Source: an uncultured bacterium
GTDB taxonomy: Bacteria > Patescibacteriota > Saccharimonadia > Saccharimonadales > Saccharimonadaceae
Reading direction: 5' to 3'
DNA length: 64,000 nt
NCBI GenBank assembly: GCA_903821365.1
Contig: CAIJKY010000013.1
Coordinates: 62,001-126,000 of the forward strand
In this document: piece by piece, positions 9,055 through 18,816 of the stretch
Position numbering within the stretch: the first letter of the stretch is position 1
Layout: each line of letters starts with the position of its first letter
Made by a program: the position numbers and the translations under genes
The notes under the pieces: model-generated
The model's database searches: none
Seen by the model: the letters and a program-made list of their open reading frames with translations, nothing else
What the model was told of the DNA's origin: nothing

Positions 9055-10843
9055 AAGCTTCTGCTGGAATATCAACTTTTCCAAAGCGCTTCATTCGCTT
9101 CTTACCTTTTGCTTGCTTAGCGAGTACTTTCTTTTTGCGCGACACGTCACCGCCATACAGGCCCGTCGTGACATCTTTGCGGTACGCGCTCAGGTCTTCA
9201 CGAGCGATAAACTTACCACCAATTGCCGCTTGTAGTGCAACCTGGAAATTCTGACGAGGAATAACTTCTTTAAGCTTTTCGACGGTTACACGGCCAAGGC
9301 TTTGCGCCTCAGTACGGTGCGCCATAACACTCAGCGCATCAACCTTATTGCCGGCAACGTAAAAGTCAACTCGCACAAGATCCTCGACCCGGTAACCGGT
9401 CAGCTCATAATTAAAGCTACCGTAGCCACTAGTAGCGCTCTTTAGCTGATCATAAAAATTAGTAAGAACATTTGCGAGTGGTGCATCAAAGCTAACGACC
9501 GCAAGGCCCGAGTTATCGTCTGCGGCAGTCTTTGCGTCGACATAGCTAATATCTTTTTGAACACCACGACGATTAACAACCAGCTGCACAACACTGCCAA
9601 CGTAGGCTTTTGGTACAACAATTTCACCTTGGATCCATGGCTCACGGATTTCCTTGATCATTGAGACATCGGGTAGTTCAGCCGCGCTCTGAATCGCCAG
9701 TTCTTCGCCGCTGAGCAAACTTATTTGGTAGTCGGTACTAGGGTTAGTGACAATCAGCTCTAGGTTATATTCACGCTCTAGACGCTCTCGCACAATATCC
9801 ATATGAAGCAGACCTAAGAAGCCTATTCGTACGCCAAAGCCTAATACTGGTGAATTCTCGGGCGCAAACTGTAGTGCAGAATCGCTGAGACTGAGCTTTT
9901 CAACTGCATCCTTAAGCTCTTGATAATATTCATTGCTTTCAGGGAAAAAGCCAGCATACACAAACGGCCGCACTTCTTGGTAGCCCGGTAATCCTTGCAG
10001 TGCTGGAGCTTTTGTCAGTGTCACGGTATCACCAACTCGAGCCTCGCGCGTGCTCTTGAGGTTAGTGACAATGTAGCCAATTTCACCCGTCTGGATGGCC
10101 TGGAACGGTGTCATACGCGGGCTTAAAGCACCGACTTCAAGCGCAATACCATCAGCGCCAGTTGCCAACATGCGAATTGGGCTATTTTTGGCTATCATGC
10201 CGTCGACCGCACGCACATACAAAATAACGCCACGGTAATCATCATAATAACTATCGAAGATAAGTGCTCGCGTGGCGGCCGTCGTGTTGCCACGCGGCGC
10301 GGGAACATTGTCGACAACCGCATCAAGAATTGCTGGTACGCCCATGCCAGTTTTTGCACTAATCAAAAGAATATCCTCACGCTGGCAACCAAGGAGGCTC
10401 ATCACTTCACCGGAGACACGCTCCACATCAGCGGCGGGCAGATCAATCTTGTTGAGCACTGGGATGATAGTTAAATCAGCGGCAATTGCTAAATAAACAT
10501 TTGCGAGCGTTTGGGCTTGGATGCCTTGGCTTGCATCAACCACCAAGATAGCGCCCTCGCAGGCCTCGAGCGAGCGACTGACTTCGTAGCTAAAATCAAC
10601 ATGTCCAGGCGTATCAATAAGATTGAGCTGGTACGCGCCGTCGTCACGCTTGTAGTTCATGCGTACAGGCGCGAGTTTAATCGTAATGCCTTTTTCGCGC
10701 TCTAGATCCATAGAATCAAGCATTTGCGCCTTCATGTCACGAGCCTGCACCGTGCCGGTCACCTCTAATAGACGATCAGCCAGCGTACTCTTGCCGTGAT
10801 CAATATGTGCGATGATACAAAAATTACGAATATTTGACTGCAT
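9029..10843 (-). CDS. lepA: elongation factor 4 / LepA back-translocating GTPase
   Basis: 604 residues, full length. Ribosome-bound GTPase thought to act on stalled or misassembled ribosomes. GTPase motifs AHIDHGKST (about residues 12-20), DTPGHVDF, and NKIDLPAAD; then EF-Tu-like domain II, EF-G-like domains, and the LepA-specific C-terminal domain ending with the basic KKVLAKQAKGKKRMKRFGKV segment. Starts 6 bp after the murJ stop codon, so it is the last gene of a tilS-ftsH-murJ-lepA cluster. Confidence 0.97.
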   Translation of the reverse strand: MQSNIRNFCIIAHIDHGKSTLADRLLEVTGTVQARDMKAQMLDSMDLEREKGITIKLAPVRMNYKRDDGAYQLNLIDTPGHVDFSYEVSRSLEACEGAILVVDASQGIQAQTLANVYLAIAADLTIIPVLNKIDLPAADVERVSGEVMSLLGCQREDILLISAKTGMGVPAILDAVVDNVPAPRGNTTAATRALIFDSYYDDYRGVILYVRAVDGMIAKNSPIRMLATGADGIALEVGALSPRMTPFQAIQTGEIGYIVTNLKSTREARVGDTVTLTKAPALQGLPGYQEVRPFVYAGFFPESNEYYQELKDAVEKLSLSDSALQFAPENSPVLGFGVRIGFLGLLHMDIVRERLEREYNLELIVTNPSTDYQISLLSGEELAIQSAAELPDVSMIKEIREPWIQGEIVVPKAYVGSVVQLVVNRRGVQKDISYVDAKTAADDNSGLAVVSFDAPLANVLTNFYDQLKSATSGYGSFNYELTGYRVEDLVRVDFYVAGNKVDALSVMAHRTEAQSLGRVTVEKLKEVIPRQNFQVALQAAIGGKFIAREDLSAYRKDVTTGLYGGDVSRKKKVLAKQAKGKKRMKRFGKVDIPAEAFTVLLQRD

Positions 10844-10848
10844 TATAA

Positions 10849-12486
10849 TTACCTGCTGCCATCAGCGCCGTTATATGAGCGGAAAATAGCTTTTTGAAGT
10901 TTATTAATGATTGGTATCGCCTCTGGCAACTTCAAAAGCCAGCTGAAGTATAGATACGAGCTAAAGCTCACCATAGCAATAAGCAGCAATTTGGTCACAA
11001 CTGCAAACAATGTTAAATCGGTCGCTGTGAAAGGGATTATGTTAACTGTCACATAGGTTATAAGATACGTCAAGCCTGTTGCCGATATCATACGAACCAG
11101 CCCAAGCCAAAAGCTACGACTTAGTAGGCCTTTGAGTCGCCGCGACATGATGAAGAAGAGAATTATCACCTCTGTTGCCGCCACGATAGACTGCGCTGTC
11201 GCAAGCCCATAGACGCCAAAGCCAAGATTGAAAAATGTCATCACCAAAACAATGTTAAGCGTAATAACAAACAGTGAAATGTACAGCGGCGTTTTCGTAT
11301 CTTGTTGCGCATAAAAACTACGCGACGCAATGTGGAACACTGATCGAAAGAGGATTGCCACAACCAAAATTGCAAGAATGCCAGCTATTGTCGCGTCGCC
11401 GCCATCACGAATTAAACCAACGATATAACCACGACATAAGTATGTAAATGCTGCGACCGGCAAAGCAAGCCAGATGATCACCCTCAGCGTCGATTGCAAT
11501 TCTTTCTTAAATAAATCAATACGTCCTTCGGCCATCCGCTCGGTCATTTTCGGAAAGAATGCCGTTGCGATCGCGACACCGATTAAGTTAATTGGCATCA
11601 TGTGTAGGTTGAGTGCAATTTGATAGGCAGAGATCGCACCCTGCCCAATACGTGAGGCAACATTCGTTTCAACAAGCGTCGTAAAATAATCGATACCCTG
11701 ATCGAACGAACGAGCAGGCAAAAGACCAAGCACCTGACGAAAACCTTTGTTTTTCCGAAAGATCAACGGCCGGTAATCAAACTTCATACCTATCATGCCA
11801 AAACTACTGACAATGAGCTGCATTATAGAACCAAAGACCACGCCCAGTGCCACACCCATAATGCCACCTTCCCAGACAGTTGTGCCAAATATGGTCAGCT
11901 CTTGAGTAAAGAACATGATACCGATAATGATGCCGATGTTGTAAATGACGGGCGCCAGTGTAAAGAAGAAGAATCTCCCTTGCGCTTGCTGCATGCTAGC
12001 AAGCAAGCTTGATATCGCAAACAAGAATGGGTTAACGGCAACCACGCGCATCATAGCAATTGCAAGATCACGAACATCATCTGGCAAGCCGGGCGCTACG
12101 ACGTAGCGAATAAGCGGCTCGGCAAAAATCATGATCAACACCGATGCTACTAGCGTTACAATAGCCAGCATATTAAGCAAACTCGAGCTCAGCTCCCATG
12201 CCGAGCGGCGGTTGCCGGTAGTGAGACGCGCATTAAAGACTGGGATAAACGTAACGCTGAGCGCCCCCGATACAAGTACAAAATACATGAAATCTGGGAT
12301 ACGGAATGCCGCGAGATAGGCATCCATATAGTTTGGCAAGTCACCATAATAGGCACGAGTCAATAGCCGGTCGCGTACAAAACCAAGCACTGCCGCAACA
12401 AGTGTCGAGCTCGCAAGTAAACTTGCCGCCATTGTGACACTAAATTTGACATTAGCTTTTGTCAGTAGTTTTTGAGCGCGCGTCAT
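10849..12486 (-). CDS. murJ: lipid II flippase MurJ (MVF family)
   Basis: 545 residues with about 14 membrane helices. Flips lipid-linked peptidoglycan precursor outwards. Family landmarks include the N-terminal ASSTLVAAVLGFVRDRLL helix with the charged Arg pair, FRIPDFMYFVLVSGALSVTFIPVF, and RSFDQGIDYF. Encoded between ftsH (32-bp gap) and lepA. The gene implies that the organism makes its own peptidoglycan, in agreement with MurC at 47.7 kb. Confidence 0.95.
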   Translation of the reverse strand: MTRAQKLLTKANVKFSVTMAASLLASSTLVAAVLGFVRDRLLTRAYYGDLPNYMDAYLAAFRIPDFMYFVLVSGALSVTFIPVFNARLTTGNRRSAWELSSSLLNMLAIVTLVASVLIMIFAEPLIRYVVAPGLPDDVRDLAIAMMRVVAVNPFLFAISSLLASMQQAQGRFFFFTLAPVIYNIGIIIGIMFFTQELTIFGTTVWEGGIMGVALGVVFGSIMQLIVSSFGMIGMKFDYRPLIFRKNKGFRQVLGLLPARSFDQGIDYFTTLVETNVASRIGQGAISAYQIALNLHMMPINLIGVAIATAFFPKMTERMAEGRIDLFKKELQSTLRVIIWLALPVAAFTYLCRGYIVGLIRDGGDATIAGILAILVVAILFRSVFHIASRSFYAQQDTKTPLYISLFVITLNIVLVMTFFNLGFGVYGLATAQSIVAATEVIILFFIMSRRLKGLLSRSFWLGLVRMISATGLTYLITYVTVNIIPFTATDLTLFAVVTKLLLIAMVSFSSYLYFSWLLKLPEAIPIINKLQKAIFRSYNGADGSR

Positions 12487-12517
12487 ACGAGTTTACAAAA
12501 GAGGCGTCCGGAGAAAG

Positions 12518-14368
12518 TTAGTAAAGCTTAGCAGCTTCAGGTAGCTCCGCACCTTTCAAAATTTCGATCACCCCATCACCATCGATGGTTTCTTTTTTGA
12601 TCAAAGCTTGGGCAAGTTCGTCGAGCTTTTTTGGGTTAGCTTTGATGACCGCTTCGGCGCGGTGAGCAGCTTCAGTAATTAGTCGTGCAACTTCTGTGTC
12701 AATCACTTTGGCAGTGTCCTCACTGTATGGACGGTCATGTACCATGCGATCAAACATCATGCCACCGTTGTCTTCATGGAAAACTTGGTCGCGCAATTCC
12801 TTACCCATACCTTGTTCGATAATCATATCGCGAGCTATTTCAGTTGCCTTACGAAGATCACTTCCAGCACCGGTTGTGATGCGGTCGTCACCATATTTTA
12901 CTTTTTCAGCCACACGGCCACCAAGTGCACGAGCCAACACGTCTTTAAATTCGATAATCGAGGTATAGCTTCGGTCTTCTGGCGGCAAGAACCAGGTAAC
13001 GCCGCCGGTACCGCCACGAGGAATGATGGTCACCTTGTGGACAGGGTCGCTGTCAGGCAAGATGTGACCAACAATTGCATGACCAGCTTCGTGATATGCC
13101 GTCAACTCTTTTTCTTTATCATTCATAACTTTAGTCTTGCGTTCTGGGCCAATGGCAATCTTCTCAAAGGCATTCGTAAAGTCTTCGTTTGTGATTGTCT
13201 TGCGATTGTGGCGCGCAGCGATGATCGCAGCTTCATTGGTAATGTTGGCAAGATCCGCACCGCTTGAACCAGCAGTCTTGGCAGCAAGTGAATCAATGTC
13301 AACCGACTCTTCAACTGGCTTATCCTTGAGGTGAACTTTTAAGATCGCCTCGCGGTCTTTACGTTCAGGCAGGCCGATGCTCACACGTCGGTCAAAACGG
13401 CCTGGACGGAGTAGCGCAGGGTCGAGCACGTCCATACGGTTTGTTGCAGCCAGCACGATAACATTCGTATCCTGTTCAAACCCATCCATTTCAACAAGGA
13501 TTTGGTTCAGTGTTTGTTCACGTTCGTCGTGACCACCGCCCATACCAGAACCACGTCGACGACCAACAGCATCAATCTCATCGATGAAGATAATACATGG
13601 TGCATTCTTTTTGGCTTTCGCAAATAAATCACGAACACGGCTTGCACCGACACCGACAAACATTTCAACGAATTCAGAACCAGAGATGCTAAAGAAAGGG
13701 ACACCCGCTTCACCCGCAACTGCACGAGCAAGCATAGTTTTACCAGTACCCGGAGGACCAACTAACAGTACGCCTTTAGGAATTTTGGCACCAACCTCTT
13801 GGAACTTCTTTGGATGCTTCAAGAAATCGACGACTTCGGTGAGATCTTGTTTTGCTTCGCCGTTGCCAGCAACATCAGTGAAAACAACTTTTTTCTTATC
13901 ATTGCCATACAGGCGAGCTTTGCTTTTACCAAAGCCAAGCGCTTGGTTGCTTTGGCCTTGCGCCTGACGGAACATAAAGAAAAAGATACCAGCAATAAGC
14001 AATGTCGCAAAGCCGATTGTTGCAAAATTAAGCAGCACCGAGTTATCGGTTGGTTCTTTGCCGACATATTGGACCTTACTAATATCAAGCCCTAGGTCTT
14101 TAACATTCGTGTACGGAGGTACGATTGCTTTTTCGGTTGGATTAGTCTGACCTTCGGGAGTAATGAGCAGCGTACTGCCTTGTTGCTCAATTTTCTTAAT
14201 CTGACCACTGTTAGCACGTGAGACAATGTCACTAAGTGGTTTGTCCTGCAATGTTGGACCTTGGAGGGTGGCCCAGATGATTAATCCGACTACGGCAATA
14301 AGCGCCCAAAAGACAAAGCCTTTAGCGATCCCATTCATTCGGTTGTTCGTCGGTCGTTTGGCTGCCAT
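12518..14368 (-). CDS. ftsH: ATP-dependent zinc metalloprotease FtsH
   Basis: 616 residues. Membrane-bound quality-control AAA protease. Two N-terminal membrane helices (about 15-33 and 110-130) flank an extracytoplasmic domain. The AAA module follows with Walker A GPPGTGKT, the [13 protein letters not shown] pore loop, Walker [16 protein letters not shown] and the Arg-finger region RPGRFDRR; then the protease domain with zinc motif HEAGH and the distal Asp segment. Downstream of tilS as in many bacteria. Confidence 0.97.
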   Translation of the reverse strand: MAAKRPTNNRMNGIAKGFVFWALIAVVGLIIWATLQGPTLQDKPLSDIVSRANSGQIKKIEQQGSTLLITPEGQTNPTEKAIVPPYTNVKDLGLDISKVQYVGKEPTDNSVLLNFATIGFATLLIAGIFFFMFRQAQGQSNQALGFGKSKARLYGNDKKKVVFTDVAGNGEAKQDLTEVVDFLKHPKKFQEVGAKIPKGVLLVGPPGTGKTMLARAVAGEAGVPFFSISGSEFVEMFVGVGASRVRDLFAKAKKNAPCIIFIDEIDAVGRRRGSGMGGGHDEREQTLNQILVEMDGFEQDTNVIVLAATNRMDVLDPALLRPGRFDRRVSIGLPERKDREAILKVHLKDKPVEESVDIDSLAAKTAGSSGADLANITNEAAIIAARHNRKTITNEDFTNAFEKIAIGPERKTKVMNDKEKELTAYHEAGHAIVGHILPDSDPVHKVTIIPRGGTGGVTWFLPPEDRSYTSIIEFKDVLARALGGRVAEKVKYGDDRITTGAGSDLRKATEIARDMIIEQGMGKELRDQVFHEDNGGMMFDRMVHDRPYSEDTAKVIDTEVARLITEAAHRAEAVIKANPKKLDELAQALIKKETIDGDGVIEILKGAELPEAAKLY

Positions 14369-14414
14369 ATACTGTATTACCTCATTTTCGCTCTATGTAA
14401 TACCCTGTATATTA

Positions 14415-15332
14415 TCAGCTTTCACGACGCACCACAACCAAGCTATCTCTGTTGATCTTCAAAAAAAGCTGTCGATTGAGCGAAAAAAGCTTTGTGTTGG
14501 TTGCAGTGCGTGCAAACATCAGTGCCCGCTTCGTTTGGGGTACTGTTTGCGGTGCGCCGCTCAGTGCTAAAAAGTGTCGCAACAGTTCTATCGCAACAAT
14601 GTCTTCGGCCGCAACATACGCTCGTGGCAAAGACGCCCTATCCTTTGGCACGAGCGCCTCAAGCAACGCATCGATCTCAGTGCGCACGTTAAGCTGCGCC
14701 GTCCGTGAAAACAATAACTTTTCACGGCTGCCAGGCGATCGGGTGTTCATGTACGGCACAAGATGATGTCGAACCCGATTGCGCAAATAGGTGTCTTCTT
14801 GATTGGTACTGTCCTCGCACCATTCAAGCCGATGAAGTACGGCATACTCGTACAGCGCTGCCTTTGTCTCATTGATAAGCGGCCGAATAAAATCTTCCCT
14901 ATCTGAAAAACAAGCCAAACCGCGCCATCCAGTGCCACGCAGCAGATTGATCAGCACTGTTTCTAGCGCATCATCTTGGTGATGCGCGGTAATGACTGCG
15001 GCTGCATTATGATCTCTCTTTGCCTGGGCGTACAGTGCGTAGCGCGCAGATCGTCCAGCCTCTTCGCTAAGATGCTCGGCTTGCGGTAAAGTGCTGGAGG
15101 TGTATTCGCAGCCGTACTTTACTGCAAGCGCTTGCACGAAATCCGCGTCATTATCAGCATCATTCCGTAGCCCATGATTCACATGAGCAACAACCAGCGA
15201 GCCCTTAGCACCTTGAAAAATCGTACTCAGTACGTCCAGTAACACGACCGAGTCGACGCCGCCAGAAACACCAACAACGTATGTTTTATTCGTATCAATC
15301 GTATCTAGATATAGTTTCATATTGTTCTGCAC
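14415..15332 (-). CDS. tilS: tRNA(Ile)-lysidine synthase TilS
   Basis: 305 residues. Converts C34 of CAU-anticodon tRNA-Ile to lysidine so that it reads AUA. PP-loop SGGVDS at 23-28, followed by AHVNHGLR and the HHQDDALETVLINLLRGTG segment typical of TilS. It lacks most of the C-terminal domain found in longer TilS proteins. Start may be GTG at 15332 or ATG at 15320; the latter gives MKLYLDT. Its substrate gene, tRNA-Ile2, is at 39.8 kb. Confidence 0.93.
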   Translation of the reverse strand: MQNNMKLYLDTIDTNKTYVVGVSGGVDSVVLLDVLSTIFQGAKGSLVVAHVNHGLRNDADNDADFVQALAVKYGCEYTSSTLPQAEHLSEEAGRSARYALYAQAKRDHNAAAVITAHHQDDALETVLINLLRGTGWRGLACFSDREDFIRPLINETKAALYEYAVLHRLEWCEDSTNQEDTYLRNRVRHHLVPYMNTRSPGSREKLLFSRTAQLNVRTEIDALLEALVPKDRASLPRAYVAAEDIVAIELLRHFLALSGAPQTVPQTKRALMFARTATNTKLFSLNRQLFLKINRDSLVVVRRES

Positions 15333-15368
15333 ACATCAGTAGTTAAATACTATACAATAGTCAGTACT

Positions 15369-15914
15369 ATGCATATTTATATCATGCGCCACGGACAAAG
15401 TGTCGCAAACGCTGAACATATTATCGCCGGTCAACATGAAAGCCCCTTAAGTGAAGAGGGTATTATTGAAGCTACCGCAGCGGGACGCCATGCCAAAGAC
15501 CTTAACATTCAACGTATTTTTAGCTCACCAATGGGTCGCGCTTATCAAACTGCTCAGATAGTTGCCGATGCGATTGAGTATCCGCATGAACGGATTGAAC
15601 TTGTCGAAGAACTACGTGAACGTTTCTTGGGTGACATCGAGACTAAGCATTACGACGAGACCCCTTACGGCAATGGCAACACCGAACTTGCCGAAGATGT
15701 TCCAAATATCGAGCAGCTTGACCACTTTGCCGAGCGTGTTCATGTCGCCATCGAAAAGATCCAAGCGGCCGCTGGCGACGAAACAACCCTCATTGTTTGC
15801 CATAATGGCACCGGCCGCATGATCCGCAACTTACTTGCAGGTGGCGAGCCGTATGACTTTTACCAACAGGCGCGGATGGACAATGCGGCGATTAGCGAGT
15901 TACCAGTTAGCTAA
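15369..15914 (+). CDS. histidine phosphatase family protein (phosphoglycerate mutase-like)
   Basis: 181 residues. Catalytic RHG at 7-9, the second-half motifs E-E-L-R-E-R and C-H-N-G-T-G. Could be a general phosphatase rather than a glycolytic mutase: the protein is shorter than GpmA and lacks its insertions. TACAAT at 15353-15358 is 10 nt before the ATG, implying a leaderless message; the promoter region is shared divergently with tilS. The stop overlaps the convergent neighbour by 4 bp. Confidence 0.88.
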   Translation: MHIYIMRHGQSVANAEHIIAGQHESPLSEEGIIEATAAGRHAKDLNIQRIFSSPMGRAYQTAQIVADAIEYPHERIELVEELRERFLGDIETKHYDETPYGNGNTELAEDVPNIEQLDHFAERVHVAIEKIQAAAGDETTLIVCHNGTGRMIRNLLAGGEPYDFYQQARMDNAAISELPVS

Positions 15915-17314
15915 TCAACTGTGTACGGCACAATCGTAATCCGCTCCGGCTTATGCAGCACAAAACTCCGTAAAATCTTGTACGTATCGTGATCAAATAG
16001 CTTCTTGACCGTCTCGACTTTCAGTCCCGACTTCTTAAAGCTCACCCGCCCTATCACGCACCACTGGTCAACTACAATTCCGGCTTTAGCAGGTGTATCA
16101 CCGTTTTCGGATATCACCATCGGCGTTGCATACGGCCAGCTCTCAAGCTTGCTCCGCGCCATTGCGTCTTCAACGCGGGCATTATGCTGCTCGGGTGATT
16201 CTTTGCCGACACAAGCACCCGCGCAGCGTCCGAGGTGATACCAAAAACAGGCGCCCTTGCCTTTTTCTAGGCCAAGAAGCTTTGGGCACAGACCGTATGT
16301 TTTTTGGTGTCGAAGCAAGGCCTCTTTCGACTTCATACGGTTTGGGTAAACGCCGTACACATTAGAAAAATCTTCAAGATCAGCCAAATTAACGGTGGCT
16401 TGGGTGATCATGATGTAGCCTTCGTCGTTATACTGCTTTTGCAAAATCACTTGCTGGCGACTCCGCCGTAGCTGTTGGTTATATAGAGGCAATAGCTCTT
16501 TAACCATCTGCGATTCTAATAGCAAAGCCTCCATCTCGCCCGCCGTTTTGACGACACGCAGCCCATGCGCCTGTTGCGAAATTTTCATCTCTTTGGTGAT
16601 CTTGGTGCTACCCGAGAAATGCGACAATACTCGTTCTTTGAGTTTGATGCTTTTGCCAACATAAATCGGCTGGCCTGCGGCGTCTTCGAACACGTAGACA
16701 CCGGGTGAATTATCCAGTGCCGCTACTTGCGCAGCATCGAGATTCGGCGGCACAGTTTGGCTTTTCATTTGCTTTTTGACCGCTTCGGCAAACGCCGCCG
16801 GCCCATGCTCACGGTATGCCAATTGGCAAAATTCCCAGAGTACGCGCGCATCTTCATAGGCTCGATGTCGCGCATTAACTGGTAAATTGTGACGCTTAAT
16901 TATATTTTCAAGACTATGACTCTTTTCGCCCGCGTACAAAGCTCGCGATAAACGCACCGTGCAAAACAATCGTGGATTAAACCGCATGCCCGTCTGTTCA
17001 AGTTGATTTTTCACAAATGATAGATCAAACCGCACGTTATGCGCTGCAAAAATTGCGCCATCAAGTATTGCAGCCAGTTGTGGCGCAATTGCTTCGAATG
17101 TTGGCTTCCCCACTACATCGCCCGAGTTGATGCCGGTAATATTCGTAATAAAATAAGGCACGGCAACTTCTGGATCGATAAGCGTATGAAACGTATCAAC
17201 AACCGTATCATTCTCAACACGAAAAGCCGCTACCTCAAGTATTTTACTGGTGCGGTAGCTCCCTCCTGTGCTTTCGATATCCACAAACGTGATGGGTCGT
17301 TCAAAGATACTCAT
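15911..17314 (-). CDS. fusion of DnaQ-like 3'-5' exonuclease and GIY-YIG/UvrC-type nuclease
   Basis: 467 residues. N-terminal DEDD exonuclease: D12-I-E14, then AHNVRFDLSFV and a late H-R-A-Y-E-D-A motif (about residues 1-175). A GIY-YIG domain follows from about residue 205 (PGVYVFE...IYVGKSIKLKERV), then a Cys-containing segment (LCPKLLGL...CFWYHLGRCAGACVG) as in UvrC/Cho. Similar fusions are annotated as DNA polymerase III epsilon/UvrC-like proteins; a repair role is inferred. Confidence 0.9.
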   Translation of the reverse strand: MSIFERPITFVDIESTGGSYRTSKILEVAAFRVENDTVVDTFHTLIDPEVAVPYFITNITGINSGDVVGKPTFEAIAPQLAAILDGAIFAAHNVRFDLSFVKNQLEQTGMRFNPRLFCTVRLSRALYAGEKSHSLENIIKRHNLPVNARHRAYEDARVLWEFCQLAYREHGPAAFAEAVKKQMKSQTVPPNLDAAQVAALDNSPGVYVFEDAAGQPIYVGKSIKLKERVLSHFSGSTKITKEMKISQQAHGLRVVKTAGEMEALLLESQMVKELLPLYNQQLRRSRQQVILQKQYNDEGYIMITQATVNLADLEDFSNVYGVYPNRMKSKEALLRHQKTYGLCPKLLGLEKGKGACFWYHLGRCAGACVGKESPEQHNARVEDAMARSKLESWPYATPMVISENGDTPAKAGIVVDQWCVIGRVSFKKSGLKVETVKKLFDHDTYKILRSFVLHKPERITIVPYTVD

Positions 17315-17365
17315 GCCTTTTTATTTTACTCCCCTCATGCAAGCTCTTGCGACTGTCTCGTTTGC

Positions 17366-17402
17366 ATAAGAAAAAGACGTCCAACTAGAACGCCTTTTTC
17401 AG
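17366..17402 (-). terminator. intrinsic terminator of the DEAD-box helicase gene
   Basis: Inverted repeat with arms GAAAAAG...CTTTTTC continuing into GCGTTC/GACGTC-type pairs around a TAGTT loop; on the minus strand it ends in a T-rich run. It lies 19 bp beyond the helicase stop. Confidence 0.75.
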
Positions 17403-17418
17403 TCTTACTTTGTACTAT

Positions 17419-18639
17419 CTATTTGCGAACAAATGTCAGTGCAAAGCCCTTGCGACCTGCACGACCCGCACGGCCGATACGGTGAACATAGTCATCGTAG
17501 GTGTTTGGAATCGAGTAGTTGATCACGTGTGTTACATCAGAGACATCGATACCTCGTGCTGCAACATCAGTAGCGACAAGCGTTGTCACTTTGTTTGCTT
17601 TAAAAGCATCAAGCGCGCGTTGACGATGGCTCTGGCTCTTGCCGCCATGAATCGCCTCGGTCTTAAAGCCGCGATCGTTCAAGGCCTTGCTTAAACGCTC
17701 AGCACCATACTTAGTTTCGTGAAAAATAAGACTTTTCACGACAACTGGGTCGATAAGCACATCGTGTAGTTTTTCGAGCTTCTCTTCTTCAAGGCCGTAG
17801 TGCACAACATTTTGGTCAACGTTGGCGCTGGTAGTACCAGTTTTAACTGAGACCGTAATGTGCCCAGGCATAAAGGTTTCAATAAGACTCGCAACCTTTG
17901 GCTCCATTGTAGCCGAGAAGAACAGTGACTGTCGGTCATCGGCAATCATACCAAGCAAGATACGAATGTCGTTGATAAAGCCCATGTCTACCATGCGGTC
18001 AACCTCATCAAGTACAACGATGTTGAACTGTGACAAATCGAGGGTACCTTGTTGCGTGTGGTCCTTGAGGCGACCTGGCGTACCAATAACGACGTTAGGG
18101 TTGCTACGGAGTTCGCGAATCTGCTTGCCCATTGAGGTGCCGCCGATAACGAGCGCGCCAAAGAGGCCACTGCCGCGAGCGTAAGCGCGAAGTTCTTCTT
18201 CGATCTGCGCAGCTAGTTCGCGGGTTGGCGCCATGATAAGTGCACGCTTGCTCTTATCTTCAAGAATTGCGTTCAGCAATGGCAATGCAAAGGCAGCTGT
18301 TTTACCAGTACCAGTGTTTGCAATACCAAGCACGTCTTTACCTTCAAGAGCCAGTGGAATTGCTTGATCTTGAATTGGCGATGGAGCCGTGTAGCCCTTG
18401 GTCGCGATATTGCGCTTTAATAGGTCGCTAATAGCAAAGTCAGCGAACATGTGCGTTGGAGTGTATACTTCGGCTTCAACAATTTTCGCCGCCTGCACAA
18501 AACGTGCTGGGTCGATAAGTTGTTTGTTGCCGTTTTTACGGCGTGCGCCGCCGCTATTGCCGCGTCCACCAAAACCACCTGGTCGGCGACCGCCAAAATG
18601 AGCGCTACGTGAGCGCGGTGCGTAATTATTCTGAGGCAT
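17419..18639 (-). CDS. DEAD-box ATP-dependent RNA helicase
   Basis: 406 residues. A Gly/Arg-rich N-terminus (residues 1-40) precedes the Q motif (GYTAPSPIQDQAIP). Motif I is NTGTGKT, motif II is DEVD rather than DEAD, motif III SAT, then VATDVAARGIDV and HRIGRAGRAG. It ends soon after motif VI with no C-terminal extension. The 177-bp upstream gap contains an inverted repeat TTCGA-N8-TCGAA (18702-18719) and a T-rich leader before the start, possibly a cold-responsive 5' UTR. Confidence 0.95.
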   Translation of the reverse strand: MPQNNYAPRSRSAHFGGRRPGGFGGRGNSGGARRKNGNKQLIDPARFVQAAKIVEAEVYTPTHMFADFAISDLLKRNIATKGYTAPSPIQDQAIPLALEGKDVLGIANTGTGKTAAFALPLLNAILEDKSKRALIMAPTRELAAQIEEELRAYARGSGLFGALVIGGTSMGKQIRELRSNPNVVIGTPGRLKDHTQQGTLDLSQFNIVVLDEVDRMVDMGFINDIRILLGMIADDRQSLFFSATMEPKVASLIETFMPGHITVSVKTGTTSANVDQNVVHYGLEEEKLEKLHDVLIDPVVVKSLIFHETKYGAERLSKALNDRGFKTEAIHGGKSQSHRQRALDAFKANKVTTLVATDVAARGIDVSDVTHVINYSIPNTYDDYVHRIGRAGRAGRKGFALTFVRK

Positions 18640-18816
18640 AAAAAATGAATCCTTTTCGTTTTTAAGTTATACCGTTTCGTCCGTCATTTGTTCTAATAAA
18701 TTTCGAACAATTGCTCGAATGAACATCAGGTACAACGTAACGTCTTCTTTTAAAGAAACCCGGATTCATTTAAACAATACTGTTTACATTAGCACAAATA
18801 TAAAGAATGGTCAATA